Shown here piece by piece: positions 1 to 15,300 of a DNA stretch of 64,000 nt (positions are counted from its first letter, which is position 1; every line of letters starts with the position of its first letter). The position numbers and the translations under genes are program-made. The notes under the pieces were generated by a model, which was given only the letters and a program-made list of their open reading frames with translations, was not told the DNA's origin and made no database searches. The stretch comes from Dromaius novaehollandiae (taxonomy: Eukaryota; Chordata; Aves; Casuariiformes; Dromaiidae): NCBI RefSeq assembly GCF_036370855.1, contig NC_088108.1, positions 6,905,448 to 6,969,447 of the forward strand, read 5' to 3'.

Positions 1-314
1 TGCTCTTCAGTTTCGTGGCTTTACAGTTACAAACTACCTACCTAACTTTCCGGTAAGATAAGACACCAAGACTTACTTAACTTGAAATGCTTGATTAGTG
101 AGACAATGACTAAAGAAGATATGAGATATTTTATCAGTTACTCTGCTGAATTCATTCAATGATGATTGCTAGTATTTGTAAGATATATAAAATCAGTGGT
201 AGCTTCTCCTTTTGAAAGTTCTACCTTTTCACTCTTTGGAGCCTGATAAAATCAGAACAGACCGAGATAGACCTCTGAAAGTTAAGTAATAAAAATATTT
301 TTTTTCTATTTCAG
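1..314 (+). other. COL4A6 intron (left edge)
   Basis: AT-rich intron sequence ending in a T-rich tract and TTTCAG acceptor before w1. Nothing else recognised. Confidence 0.8.
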
Positions 315-359
315 GGACTGCTGGGACTGGATGGATCTGATGGGATTCCAGGGAGAAAG
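315..359 (+). CDS. COL4A6: COL4A6 exon w1
   Basis: Fifteen codons of perfect Gly-X-Y ([15 protein letters not shown]), a classic 45-bp collagen exon, phase 0 at both ends. Acceptor TTTCAG, donor GTAAAA. Confidence 0.9.
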
Positions 360-3300
360 GTAAAATGCTCTCTTTAATTTTGACTGTACTTCTAACAATC
401 CATCTAACCACTTAAGCCATCTAACTACTTAAGATCTGCTGACTTATTTCTCTAGTGATTCTGATACATCTGCCCTGTAAAACTAGTGAAAGCTAGCTAG
501 AAAGTCCACATAAAACTCTAGTTCCCTTTAACTCTCTGTTTTTCTAGTTATCCATACATGCTCAGAGGACCATGTCCACAGATGGGAAATTGTACATTCC
601 CTTGTGGAACAATCAGCTTTCTCACTTTTCCCCTTTTGGGGCTGTCTTCATGTAGTGCACCAAGTGGTAACAACCAGGTGATCAAATGGCTGAACACTTG
701 TTAAAACACTTCCACTTGTAGATGCACCAGTGCAAGTTGTTCAAAAAAACAGCCCTCAGCCACACAATTTTTATTTGCCTTTCCATAGTGTTAACAGCCT
801 GGAATTCAGTTGCTTTCTCATATATCTTGTTTTATGATGGATGTCTTTTTCACAATACACTGTAGGTGATCCTATCATCAATATACTCTAATTTGTATCT
901 GTATGTCAAAATTATATGATAAAAATGAGTCCTTTATGTCAGGTTTCTGAACAATACTTTGTATAGGCTGTATTGGGGCTTACAGCTATCCAAGAATTCG
1001 GAATGACAAGGTTTAAAATTAAGGCTTCCTGCTCCAAAGCTCTTGGAATGTCTTGTTTTGTCTGAAGAGGCAGCGGGTCTTACAATCCATACTGGGCCAG
1101 GTTCAATGTGTTACTCAGTGGAGAACAACAGATCACTTTTGTGTGGATTTCCAGTCACACACACAGAGGGGTTTTTTTGGTGGCCCTGGGAATGCTAATG
1201 AGAAAATGAATAGCTGGAGAGATGGATCTCACAGCATCATTTGAATGTTTGGGTGCCAGTGTTTTGTTGGAGGGGGAACAGAATGGAGGGGAAAGTTTGA
1301 GGGACAAGGAAAATGACATACTAAATTCCTCACTCCTCAAACATCTGCAGTTCTGACTGCTCCAAGGTCCCCTCCTGAAATGCATGCCCTTATGCCTGCT
1401 CACAGGTTCTCACTATCTTTACAGCACAAGGAGGCCTAAAGGACCTCAGGTGTTTTGCAAACTAGAAGAACACTGGCAAATTGATGCCATAAGTTTTCTC
1501 TTTCTTTATTTCTTTGGCAGATATTTCATAGGACATGGGTCTGGGATTCAAGTCCGGGCACTGTAGATGTCTCAGCTAACAAATAACACCACTGTCCTGT
1601 TGTTTCACTATGTAACAATGCTCCCACGTGTGATTTGCAGGGTCATCCAGGTATTCCAGGCTACCCTGGACATGATGGAGTGGAAGGCATGAAGGTAACT
1701 TCTCATATGGAAATACTAAAGCACTGCTTTTGTAATGACATTTGCATATAAAGGTCATTGCTCCAGTCAAATCTCTTTTTTTTACCTCTGTATCAGTGTA
1801 ATTTTTGGTGCGTTTCAGTTCCTCATTAGCTGTATTGTTAGGGATGAACATGAATGGTTGCTGATCTGTGAAAACTCAGATATTTTAATACCTTTACAAC
1901 ATTCAGTCATGTAACTTCATGACTTATAATTATATATGTGGTCTCTGCTGTCTCATTTATCCTTACACCAATGCCATATTTACTGGGGAGGTGAGGCAGT
2001 ATTAGATGGAACTAGGTGGACGTGGAAGATATTTGCTAAGGCTACCTGAAGTCTTGGATGACAGCTTTACAGGTATCAACAATTCTGAAAAGAATGGGTC
2101 CAACTCATCCCCATATTCCTCATACTAGAGATATGCAAGAATGAGTCCAGTCCATCCGCATATTCCTCATACTGGAGATATGCAAGAATGGGTCCAACCC
2201 GTCCCCATATTCCTTGTGCTGGAGATATGCAAAAAACAACAGCCATTTTTTAATATCTCACAACTTGGGCTGCAAGACACCTGGAAATTGAGTGATCATT
2301 GGCCAAAATGGTAGGGTAGTATTTTGCTGTGAAAAGCACTTTTAATCTGCCACTGAGACCAGTATATGGTTGGCAGGCATGAAAAATGCAAGTGCTGACA
2401 GGTGTTTTTGTGCAGAGCACATGGAAAAAGTAGTCCCAGTTTATGCACAGAGCAGTATTACTGGAAGAAGCAATAAAGCACTGCCTCAGCAGACTGTATG
2501 GTGATTATAATATAAATCTGATGGGGAATTTGACAAAAGTCATATTTCGCAGTTCCTCTGTCAAAGGATTTGATTCTATGTTAGAGTGAGAGGCAGGAAT
2601 GATACTGCAGTTTGTCACAACTCACTTTTTACACTTGAATGAGTTTATGGAGGAATCCAGCAATTCCCTGAGAGCTCCTGTTATTAAAATTCAGGGCTCA
2701 AAGGCATTCGATAACTGCAGCAATGAGTGCTTCAAAAGTGTGTGTATTTGTAGCAGCTCTTTCACTTTTACCACAAGATGAACAAAAATGGTCTACCTGA
2801 TGTGGTACAATATGCTGATATGGTGATTGGTATCCAGTAGTCATGGTATGCACATATCCATACTTCCTATGGAGGTAGCAGGACACATTCAGAAGATAGA
2901 TAACAGCAAATACTATGTTAATCAGCCATTAGTTTCATCCCATGAGAAGAGTGGATAGTCATGACTGCAGATGATTGTAAATAGCTGAGGAACAAAGTAA
3001 ATTCTTCACCAAGACAAGGAATGATGCTTATGTCAGTGAATGACAACAGACATTGCTACCACGACACAGCTGCTTTCATGACAAGCAGTCCTCCCCCTCC
3101 CCGCCATCTTTAAGATCTGTTGGTCTGTGAATCTGTTTTCTTCTACAGGGTGAATTAGGTGACATCGGTCCCCCAGGCCCTCCTATCGTTATTGACAGGG
3201 AAGGTGTAGTCATTTCAGGTATTCATTTCCATTTTGTTTTGGAACTATTTTTAAAGCACTTTTTCTCATCCAAGTTTTCTTCTTACTATATTTTACCACT

Positions 3301-6300
3301 TTTCCACACTGTGAATTGGGTCTAACCTGTCCCTTGTTACACTTCTTTTCAGTTCTGTATTGTTAGCACACAGATACATTTGGTCCAATGTATTTAACTT
3401 CAGAGTTTGCAATAAACCTTTCATTTGCAGTTTGCAGAAGATGTTTCCAGGCAGAATAACATGTTTAATGCCTGGGGGGCTGACTGTAGGCGAGCATGGG
3501 GAACATAAGCTACCTGTGTGTCTTACTTCTCTGTACTACGAAAAAATGGCTTCTTTTTTTCTCTTGGAGATGGGTACCCTGAATGTCATTCTGTTAATAT
3601 TTGTCATTCAATGTGGTAATAATATTGTTGAGAAAAGGAGCTTAATTAATGCCTCAGCTGAATCAGGCCTGGATGGGAACAATCTCTGAAGCTATAAAAA
3701 TGAGGACAAAAACTGTATGTCGTCTCCTCTTCTTCCTCCTTCACATGTAGTCCAATTTGAAACAGTGTCTAACACGTCAGGAGGAAGTTTTCCCATCGTT
3801 ACTAACTTGGACTAACAGGCTCACTGCTAGCGGATTTGCAGCCTTTGCTGTCACGAACACCAGTGGCCACTGAGACGGTTGACTGAACTGTCTATCAGCA
3901 GAACTTGTCATGCATTTTTCCCCTTGTGTATCTCTATTTGACCAATAGGTGCCCCAGGTGACCCCGGGACCCCAGGAATTCCTGGCCCTCCAGGAGATGA
4001 AGGAATCAGTGGTTTACCAGGCCTTCCAGGAGCTCCAGGATTTCCAGGCCTGGAACAAGGTAAAGTATCTGCTAACAGTGTCCTTAGCAGGCTGTTTTCT
4101 GTGTGTTTGTTGCTGATAAAACTTCAGGTAGCGGCCTTGATGTGTCGAGGGTTTCTCTTGTTTGGAGCTAGTGTCTCTTTTCTCCAGGTAGCTGATTTGC
4201 AGTCTGTGTGTGAGACATGGGGCAGGGATGACATACAGGGAAATCAAGTTTGTAGGCTTGAATGGGAGCCGGATTAGTCCCACAATGATTACACTCATAT
4301 CAAGACTTCAGGTGTGAATATTTGGTGCAGCAGTGTATACAGAAGGTTATTTGTTTGTTTGATTTCCATTTTGGATGAATCGATTGACAGAACCTTTTCT
4401 AGAAATGGAACGTTTTAAATAAAAGTAATTGGTTTTGATTTTTTTGAATGACTTCTTACACTGGCAGCATGGAGCTAACAGATTGGCTAGATAAAACCAC
4501 CGTAGGTGGGACCCATTTGTCCCATGAAAGGTCTTACTTGAAAGTTTCTGTTTCACTTGAATGTCATCTGTGAAGTCCTGGCTTCCAGTGATCCAGAGGC
4601 TAGGAATTACTAGAGAAATTAATTTGCTCAGAGGCAATTTGTAAACAGAAAAACAGAATTTTTTTTAACTAATCATCAGGATTTAAATGCTGCCCTGTGA
4701 AGTTTTTGGAAGACTGAGGGAGTGTGTAAGTGGGAGCGAGTTGGTGGTGCTGATTAATAAGTTCTCCTTTGCATGTGATTATAAATTGTCCTGCATTAAC
4801 ATGGCTGCAGTTCAGGTCACAGTGATAATTTTCATAATGTTAAAAATACCTGAATGCACTTGCTGCTGGAGAGCTGCTCATTGTGTCCATGTTGTCTAGA
4901 TGCAGTGGGCCCTGGAGGGTCTCCGGGTATTCCAGGTGTTAAGGGTGAAATAGGAGATCCTGGAAGAGCAACGATTGGATTACCAGGCACTCCCGGCAGA
5001 GTTGGTTTACCGGGCCTGCCAGGAGCACCAGGATTGCCTGGTTCACCACGTATGTATTTTTTTGTATGTACTTTTATATGGGTTTCAGAGTAAAACAAGA
5101 CAAATAGTCATTTAAATATTTATTTATTTGCCAGTGAGGATTATTCATCTGTGTATCTTTAAGGCTTAACTGATACCCCATTGTGATTGTAACTCAGAGT
5201 CTTAAACATATATATGAGCAGATACCCCTCTGAAGTAACAAAATAGAACTAACCCTTTTAAAAATGGTGACCTGAGTCACTGAGGCACGAGGTGATATAG
5301 ACTCAATTTGTGGCACAGAGGACTTTGATGTTCTAGGCTAGTCTCCTAAACACTGGACTAATACTGAGGATCAAACCTGGTATTTCATAGATTTATATTT
5401 AGTAGTGGTCTGCATCTCCCAAATGAAGTACCAGCTCTGTCTGCTGGGTTTGGATTATTTTATTTATTAACAATTATTAGCAATCCTCTGAGTAGGTGGT
5501 CCGTAGGAAGGAGGTAAGCATGAAAACATAGTTATTTGATTTCTCCTAGTGAATGCTGTGTTGCCATGCAGCAAATGGAATTTAATAAACTAACCCAACA
5601 GTAGTATCCTCAGATGTCTCCTATTATACTGTACAGCCTTCCATCGTTATCTGTATTTGTGCTGTTTTAATAGGATGAAACTGAGTCAACTCAGATGTTC
5701 ACTCCTAGTAAATAAGTTTCAGTTGGGGGAAAAAAAAGGTTATATCATAAAGCAAGCAGGAGCTTGCCATGGTACTGGCTTAGATAAAAAAGAGACCATG
5801 ACCTAATGAGTGCCTGGGGTAAATGTCTGACATTAGGAGAACCAGTATCAGTAGTATTTTGGGTACCAGCAGTCAGAAAGGATGTTCGAAGAGACAGTTT
5901 TTAGACTTAAGGAAATTTGGGTTTATTTTTCCACATCCATTTGTATGGAGGACCTCATTGGTTTCACTATACATTGTTTTGTTTTCCTCAGAAAATGAAT
6001 AATAAATGGAAAGGGGTTGATTTTACACAAACCCTGTGTTTTAACATTCTGCCATGAACTGAATTCTTGAGAGTCAAACTTTCAAAAACAGGTCACACTT
6101 CAGTGATGGAGCTGATGAACATGGACTGATTAAATGGTTTTCCATGGCGAAGAAAGTGTTCCTGTATCAAGAACTGTTTGACAGTCAAATTCCGCTTATT
6201 CTTCTGTGGAGTCCCTGTGGCTCTTGCAGCTGTTTTTAGCTGATGGCTGCAGTTTGTTTTCGTGGAATATCAGATGTCTGCTGGTCGACATCCATGTTAC

Positions 6301-9300
6301 TGCTGTCACTGGGGAAGGGCTTTCAACCTTACTAGTTATAGTTATTTTAGATCACTTCTCTCTGCCGTTTCTGTCTTGGCTCATGTTTCATTGCATTTAT
6401 CAGCATATGAAGAGATGTAGAGAATAATCCTGCAGTTGTAAAGTGAGGGAAGGGGAAGTCCCTGTACCCAGTTTGCCATTTAGTCTCTTTCCTGAGCTAC
6501 AGCAACTTGATGAGATGCTGAGGAACTCTGCAGAAGGCAGGTGGCCTTGGGGATGACTCTGTACCACAGCAGCAGTGGCAGAGACACTGCTCATATATGG
6601 TAACTTCTGTGCCAGCAAAAAGGGCAGCCACATTTATTTATCCCTTTCTCAGCTTCTTTCCAGAGTAGCCCCTGTGCATATGGGTCTCCACTTTTCCCAG
6701 AGCTGTGAAGGCACATCTGCTCTTCTACCTAACAGTGCAATGAGGACAGGCCATGAACTAAGTCATTTGTCCTTCTGTATACAATTTGCTTGCAATTTGC
6801 TTAGTTCTTTGGCCAGCCCTTAAGTGCTTGAAATAAGTGCAATGGCAGAGCAGTACAAATTCTTGTACTTGTGTAACTTACACAGCTCTGGTCTGATCCG
6901 GTGTCATTTCTGTCAGTTGCATAGCTAATACTGCATTGTAAACAGTTAATGAGCTTGAAATAAGGCCTTCTCATGGTGTTTGCTTCTGTTCTTTCCACAT
7001 GTAGGCCCTTCATACTTCCCGGACACAATCTTTGATGGAAGGCCTGGGACCCCAGGGGAGCCTGGACAGAGAGGGCCACCAGGAGCTTTGGGTCCAAAGG
7101 GGTACAAAGGTAATTGACTCTTACTTTGGGAGAGCCTTTCAGCAATCACTGGGCCTCAGAAAAATATTTACATGTAGTTAATATCCTAAGGGAAGAGATG
7201 GAAATGTGTTTATAACAAACCATATACACTGGGACATGGATTAAAGGAGTTGACAGCCTTTACAATTTGGAGAGAGTGGTGCCCAGCACTGCTAGCAGAA
7301 TCCTGTTTTCTACTTCCTGCTCAGGCTGATAAGTAGATAAACATCCCATACCCGGACAATTAGTTAAACAAGTTATGCTTTAAAGCCAGAAGGCATAATG
7401 AGCCTTAAAAATGAAATCCTATGCCCTGCTTTGCTTTTAGTAGCATAGGCTGGAAATGACAGAGAAACTTAATTTTATTCTCTTCTGTGCTAAAAATGAT
7501 GAGAATTTGGGTTTTAGCCTGTGACAGAACTAGCAGCAAAAAGCAAGATGTGTGCAGACTTCACTGTGCTTTGTGATTGTTTGGATCCATGCCCAATTAC
7601 TATTCCGGGAAATATAACAATGTCCAGCTGAGGGTCATTGTAACCTACTGTGAGTGGGAGTATGGATTTGCTTTCTCTGACATAAAACCATCTGTTAAAA
7701 AAAAAAAAAAAAAAAAGAGAGAGACTTCTGTCCTAAAACTCCCCTAAACCATCTGTTTAGCAGAGTCTGAACCTTTGGGAAGAGTTCAAGAAAACAAGCA
7801 GGATATGATACATAGTGCTGAGATTCATGCTGCACATTGTAGTGCGGTGATGGCATTGTATAGAAATTAAGCTGGACAAAGCCTGAGCTCTGCCTGCTTC
7901 CCACCTGCATCATGTGAGCACAGTAGGCATGAAATCATAGCAAGTCAGAATGTCTTTATCCCAATCAAATAAAATACTGCTTTTGGATCTCTTGAAACTG
8001 AAAAGAATCTATACAAATGAAACTGAGTTTGGGGTTTTGACTCTGTTTTCCAGGAGAGGCAGGTGATTGTGCTTGTGATGGAGGAGCTACAAGAGCTGGA
8101 CAAAAAGGCATCTCAGGTCCACCAGGTGCACCAGGAAGCCTTGGTGTGCCTGGGATTAAAGGCATCAGAGGAGACCCAGGCACTGTGGGGGCACCAGGAC
8201 TGCCAGGTCCTCCGGTAAGGCAGGCAGAGTATACATTGGTTGTCATGAATTGAATGAGAAGAAGTACTCATGTGCTATTTGTTGGTGTAGACCACATTCA
8301 AACCGGAACAAACTTTTTTTATAATTTCTTCTACTTGTTTTGGTAAAAAATAAAGAAAAAAACAGAAATTGATTTGTGAAAAAAAACTAAAAGTAGAGAA
8401 ATTACCACCTCTTCTAAGACTAGAGGAAGAAATGGTTCTTAAGTTCTGAGAATTGCATGTTTAGCAGTCAAAGGAAGAACAGCAGCAGTTTTTCATTCCT
8501 GGGCCTGTTGGCTGTAGGTACACATGTATTTGGCCCAGGGTTCTCCCTGAGCAAGGACTTGCTGAGGAAGCAGGTATACATCTGTGTGGAGAGAAGACCT
8601 GAAACTGAATGGTGAGATCTTTCCATGTCTTTGCTGATAGCTGAAAAAACTGTGTGCCATAGATGCAGTCTCCTTCTCAGCTGCTGCATGCTGAGCGCAT
8701 TAGTGAGAGTTATGCGTTGTGTTTTTATGAAATAACCATGTCAAATAGGATTCTCCCAAATGCTGAGCATTGCCTATTGGCAGTATTTACTCTGAAAATC
8801 CCAGGTCACAAAGATACAAGTCTTTGACTTCAGAGTATCTTTATCAGTGTCAGTAAATGCAGCACACCAAGTAATAGGGGAGAAGACTCAATACTTGGGC
8901 CTTACTGTATCATGAGTGATATATTGTTGCCAGATGCCATCCAAGACTGCCGTCAGTATAGTGCTATATACCAGGATTTGGCTTGCCAATATAAAGCTGT
9001 AGTGACTTGACTGAAACATTTGGAAATAATCAGATCTCTTTTTCTTTTTCTAGTGTAATATATATAATAGGAAACCTTTTGTGGATTCTTTCTAGCTGCC
9101 AGTCATTGTGTACTGTCCTCATATGTCTTTTCTAAGCAGCAAAGGTTTTTTGCTGCATGTTCATATGCCTGGGTTTTTTCTCTTTTGGCATATAGGCTTC
9201 AGCTGGTCAGCAAGGTCTTCCAGGCCCTAAGGGAGAAAAAGGAGATCCATCCTATGCAACAGGCAGAGGTGCTCGTGGGGACCGTGGTGCAACAGCACCC

Positions 9301-12300
9301 AGAGGACCTTCAGGCATCCCAGGAATTCCTGGCAGAGAGGGACTTCCAGGCTTGCCAGGCCCTCCAGGCCCTCCAGTAAGTTCTGATTAATTTAACAGGA
9401 GTGAGAGGCAGAGTGCTAAAGAATTGCAGTAAGTAGCACAGACAATCAAAATGCCTGGCTTACTAGTCCTGATTAGCCCTACGGTAAGTCTCCAAGTACA
9501 TAAAAATGATGTACGGATATGATAGCTAGCTGAGAGAAGACCTGATGGCAGGAATACATTTGGCCAGAGTGATACACCGAGAAAGTCTCCAATATCATTT
9601 GCGAGCACCAGCATCTCACAGGATAATAATATCCCATCAACTTTGCCAAAACTAGAGCAATTATAATGAGGGGTTGCACACGGAATTGACAATCTAGGGT
9701 GCAAGGCAAGGATGCTGAAATTTCCAGTGCTCCGTCTGGCCTCAAAATACTAACAGCTCTTGTCTTTAGGAATTGTTTTTATGACAGTGGTAATGCTTTA
9801 GCAATGATGGAAGACCTCAGTGCTAATAGGAATAGGAAGTGTATTGCTTATCACCTAGGATCTGATCTTCTCTTTGCTCTTCTTCAAACCAAGATTTGCA
9901 GCTTGTCTATAGTACAGCTTGTATTGGCTCTGTAGCATGTTTCTGAACTCCAGGAGACATAATCTTCAACAAACTGTGTTGCTTTCTACAGAGTTTTACA
10001 CAGACACAAAGTAAAGCTGAGGGAGAAGGTTGGAAAGTAAGAGCCGTATATGGGTTGAATTTTAAGTACTCATCAGGATGGTTAATATAGCATTTACACG
10101 TACCTGCAGCTAAGCAGTGCTGAGCAAGACACTTTGTTAAGGAAAACCTGTTCTGAAAGCTCGTGTAACCTGAACAGAAATTTGTTTCAGTCAAGATTAA
10201 TAATTGGCACTCATTTGCCTCTCATTACCCAGTCAAAAGATAAACTCACACTAGTGGGGCAGGCATTATCGCTGTTTTACATTTTGTCCTAAAAAAAAGG
10301 CACCGTAGGCATAATTATGAGTCAAACCTTGAAGCAGAAAAAGCACACTAGAATCTTTTCAATTAAAAAGAAAATAAATAGCTTTCAGAATATATAATGC
10401 TTACATTTTGGCAAATACAACATGAAATACTGTTTTTAACAGTAACTCGGTTTTCCTGCATTTTGAAATAATGATAGATGATTTACAATGGTTTCCTTGT
10501 ACCTTCCCAGGCACATTTGAAGCTTGCATAGAACCAACCACATTCCTGTGTTAGTTAAGATGACAGTGGTGTACATTCTTTCCACCTCTTTGATTTTCAG
10601 CTGTAATTGTTTTTACTGTGTACAGGGTGATGGTGGGCTAGGTTTCCCAGGTGAGAAAGGACTGCCAGGATTACCTGGCTCCAAAGGCCATCGTGGAGAG
10701 ACTGGTTCTCCTGGCATTGGATATCCAGGTCCTAGTGGAATACGTGGGCTGCCAGGTGACCCAGGAGTGGATGGTTTTCCAGGACAACCAGGTCTTCCCG
10801 GCCCTCCAGGTAGGTGTTGCTAGATCTGTATTTTTGATCCTGTTTTGAAAAGGTGCAAAGCTTCTACAAGTCAAATGACATTCAACCTCCTGATGTGCCT
10901 GCAGCCAGGCCATAAGTGTGCGTTAGGTGTCCCTCTGTAAATTGACTGAAACTGCTCTGTGGGCTGGTCAGACCTCACACAGTAGTCCCTACTTTCTCAG
11001 GTTGTCCTGCTCAGGAGAACACAGATAATAAACAGCAAATATTTGAGTGGACTACTCACATACTAATAGTTTTGGAGGAAGCTACTCACAGACTATTGCT
11101 GGAGAACCACTTTACACCAAAAGTAATTAGAAATACAGTTAAAATGAACTTCTTAAGAAGCACAGCCTACTTCATCGTCAAGTTAAAAACAGTCACTCAC
11201 TGGTATTCAGGACTTCTGAATCAGTTTTCGAAACTATTCTTACTGAAATTAGAAGATCTCCAGTTTTTTTTTTTTTAAAGAAGAAACTATATACAAGCTT
11301 CAGTGAATAAGACATTATCATGATAGTCAGATAAGGAGTTCAAATACGACTGGTGCAATCAGCTCCTGGCTGTTTGTTTATTACCTGAGGCACTATAGTT
11401 TGGCCCAGTTGATGTAGCCATACCATGTCCTAGGTACATATAATGGCAAGTGATAAAGTCAGTAAATACAGATTTGGTGATGTTCCATGTGTGATGTTTC
11501 ATGTTCATTCTCAGAGTTCAAGGTGAGTTATATGTAATTATAGTTTGCAGCCTTTCATTTGGAAAATGGTTTCATAACAAAATGACTGCACTGAACTAGT
11601 CTCAATTTACTGATCTCAGTGTTGGGTTTTTAAAGATAATTTTAGTGAACGCAGTATCTTTCCTTTGTAGCTGCTGCTCAATTTCAGTTTCCATTCTGTG
11701 ACTGTTTAGTGTTCTAGATTTGTAATTCTGTCAGTATCAGTAATACAGCTGAATATATTTGCAGGCATAATATTGTTGCATAGGTTTCCCCACTTATAAA
11801 TTGATGTTCTGAGTTCAAAAATCTTGGAGGTAAGACCACTGCAGTATGAGGAGTTTGGCAGAGGAATCTTAAACCCAGAGAGAGGTGAGAGCTAGGCCAG
11901 AATAGCAGTGGGAAGGTTGTACAGACATGCCGGATGGCATGTTACCTCACATCAGTGTCATGTTGGGTTTTTGTAATGGGGCGAGGAGACAGCTGGCATT
12001 AACAACCCTTTGGAACAGACTACATAAGCTTTTTTTCCAATCCAAGTCACATGCTAAATGATAAAAGCTTTGCTAATTCATAGCTAGGAATGCTTACATC
12101 TTTGCTTCATAAAATGTCTCTTACAAAATGTGCTAAATCTAAATTGCATTGTAAGATAAGTGGAAGTAAAATGCTCTGTGCCTGAGAACTCTAGGTATTC
12201 TGTGGAGCACATCAGAAGTCAGCTTATTATGAATGCTACATCAAAGCTTTTCTAACAGTGAGTGACCTTTTGTAGAAGAGTATCTATAGTCAGAATATGT

Positions 12301-15300
12301 AGGAAAGTGTGAATATGTCATTAGCCAGTTCAGAGATGTGTGAGAACACTTGTGAATACAGCATGCCCTCAAAAGTAGGAAATCATTTGCATATATTAAA
12401 AAAGACCCTTTGATGTAATAAGCTTCATATAATATTAAAGAAATGTGGGTGGGTGGCAGAAATAATCACTTCTCATATGGCCCATATTGAAAGGCCTTAT
12501 TGTGAAAATGAGGAAAAAAATTTAAAAAGAAACTATGACCTATTGAAGCTATTGATGCCACGGAATTTTGCTCAAGTCCATGCCATATGCAGTAAAACAC
12601 GGTAAAACACTCTTGCGTTTGAAAAAGCTAATGCAGTATTTTTTTAAAAGCTAGAGTGTTTTACCCAGTTTTTTGAGATTACTCAAAAATGTTATTGGAA
12701 TTACTCATGTTTTTTGCTTTTATACCAGGAAGTATGGTTTTGTAATTGCTAATTTCCTTGACATTGGGGTACTATTGTGAAAATTGTGATGAAGTAGAGT
12801 ACTGAGTAGCTGGGGAACACTAAGTTTTGTTTATATAATTTTTACACTAAGCCTTGCTAACATAGTTTTGCAGAACACACAAGGAAACATTCCCATTTGC
12901 CTTTCAGTTATCCTCAGGTGAAATATCCATTGTTCAAGCATTCTACTGCTAGTTAATAACATAAAATGCAGAACATGCTATTGTACAGTGTTGTTTTTGG
13001 AAAGCTCGCATAAGCAAGTCCTTAAAGCCATGTGATGTCAATATAGCAGTGTCAATTAAACTTTTCTTTCCATGCCAGTTGCTCCCATGGATTCCCTCTT
13101 TTTGAAAATGTCATTTTTCATTAAACAGTGCCTGTGGAGGTGGTGTCTCAGAGACAAACCTGAATTTTTTGTTTTATAAAGCATTTAGCATCAGGCACAC
13201 ATAGGACTGCAAAAGACCAGAACTATAATTTTTGTTTTGTGTTGCTACTATTTAACCTTTAATTTGTCAAATGAATTCCTTGTGAAAGTGTACATAAGTG
13301 CAGGCAGCAATGTGAGTGTTATATCTTGCACTCCAGGTATTAGGTGCCCATTATCCCTTCTAAGGATGAGTTAAATGAGGGATATTATCCCAGATCAAAA
13401 GAGAGCAATGTTTGGCTTTGTGTAAGCAGGGAACTGTTATTGCAACTCTGTGTAGATATGTTATCATGAGGGTAGGCATTTGTAAATGAATGTTGCTGTC
13501 AGTGAATGCCTCACATCAAGGTGGGAGTAATGAATTGGGAACTGGCCTTTGGTTCTCTAACATCAGAATACGACCTGTCCTGATGTTGCCTTCAGAGCTC
13601 TCACGGCAATGTCAATGTGTGAGTAAATTAGAGACACTGGGGGTTGTCCTCCTGTCTTCCCTCTCACTTCCCCCTGCACCCCACATTCCTCATTAGCCTG
13701 GCATGTCGGGAGCAAAGGGCGCTCAAATCTGCCTACCCTGATTGGGTTCTGGGCTGGACCCCAAACCAAAAGGTTCAGTTTTGGTTTCTGGCTGGGCATA
13801 GGCCAAGAGGATGGAAATCAGAGGATCTTACAGAGGTTTTTGTGGACTGAGTTAGAATCTTTTGAGAAGAACACAAGGAGAATGTCATTGAACCATTGTT
13901 TTTCAACCACAAAATTGGTAGGGATCTTTACAACTGTGGCACCAGAAAAGATGTATTGGGTTACTTTATCAGTTTTCCTCCTGTCCTATGGCTTTTTGAG
14001 ACCCCCATTCCCATTCTCAGACAATATCAGAAGCAAAGAGCCTTATTCATTATGCATACATAAATAAGTTGATTTCATTGGATTTATCCAGGGAATAGTT
14101 TGACTTGGTGTCCTTTACTAATAAAATGTGTTAGTCATCTGAAAATTGTCATTCTTTCCCCCTGCCAAAAAAGAGTGTTTAGCTCATGTTGGTGTGCTGC
14201 GAGATCTACTTCCAGTGTTGCCTGACTTAGACCAGATTACCTCTTCAGGACTGAAAGCAGCCACAATTTGAAGTGCTGTTGAATGGCTGATGAATAGATT
14301 TGGCTTGTCAGTCTGGGAATGGGGAAGGACCTTGCAAAGAAAATGAGAAATAACTTAACTGATATCCCGTCATCTCATCCTTAACCTGTAATGTAGCTGA
14401 TGCCAGGTTTGAATTGGCAAGTATCAGGCAACAATGTGGTTAAGTGGCTGTTTCACTCTGCATACAAAAGTGTTCAAAAGAAGCAGTGAAAACACCACCT
14501 CTCTTCCACAGATTTACTTTAGCAGTTAACTCTCGTATGTTCTTTCTCTGACTAAACAGCTTTTGAAGTCAATTACATTTTCATTTTTAGGAAGTTCATC
14601 TGTGATGGTTTTAGCTAAGGCAGTTCTTACAGTGTAGGTGCTAACTCTGTAGTCCTAGCGCAGACTCCTGCAGAAGTAGCCAGAAGCATTTCTGGAGGGG
14701 AAGGGCCTGAGTTAGTTTTTGTGATAATCATTACTGTGCTTATGTTAATGTGACTTCAAATTGTCAATGACCTACCAAGAGGAATGTTGAAAGTATTTGA
14801 GATCTTTCAGGTAAATCTGATGTGGCGGCAGCTCTGATAATACCACATAAACTTCATTCCTCTGAAAAGGGGTTCCTCATATAAACAGAGCCTTTCTGTG
14901 AGAGGCAGAATTTTAGAATTTCACACTATGATGTATTGCTTGTATAAAGCTAGGAAACATCCTCAATTTTTTCAAAGTTAGAAACACCTGTTAGCTCCCA
15001 CTGACTTCGACAGCTCTCTGCCCCAACCATAACCTCTCTGAATCGCAGAGTGCCTTTTCAATATCTGTTGCGTAGTCCCTAGCATTGGGGGGACCAGTTG
15101 CTGAGGGGAAGCCATAGATATCACGCTACAAGTAGTCCACAGCAGCAGTTGCTGCCCTTTACAGGTCACACAGTAAGTCAGTAGGAAGGCTGAGATTATA
15201 AAATCCCCAGGCTCAGAACACGTTTTCTCTTCCTTAAAATGAATCTGAGATGTCAGAAGTGTTTGAAGTGCATAGGTTCACTCACAATTACTTGTGATAT

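Noticed and set aside
4832-5098. Minus-strand ORF with collagen-like Gly-Pro repeats (also at 17443-17673 and 23249-23446)
   Set aside because: Gly-Pro codons (GGN CCN) read as Gly-Pro-like triplets on the opposite strand too. Splice sites, phases and the NC1 domain all support only the plus strand.
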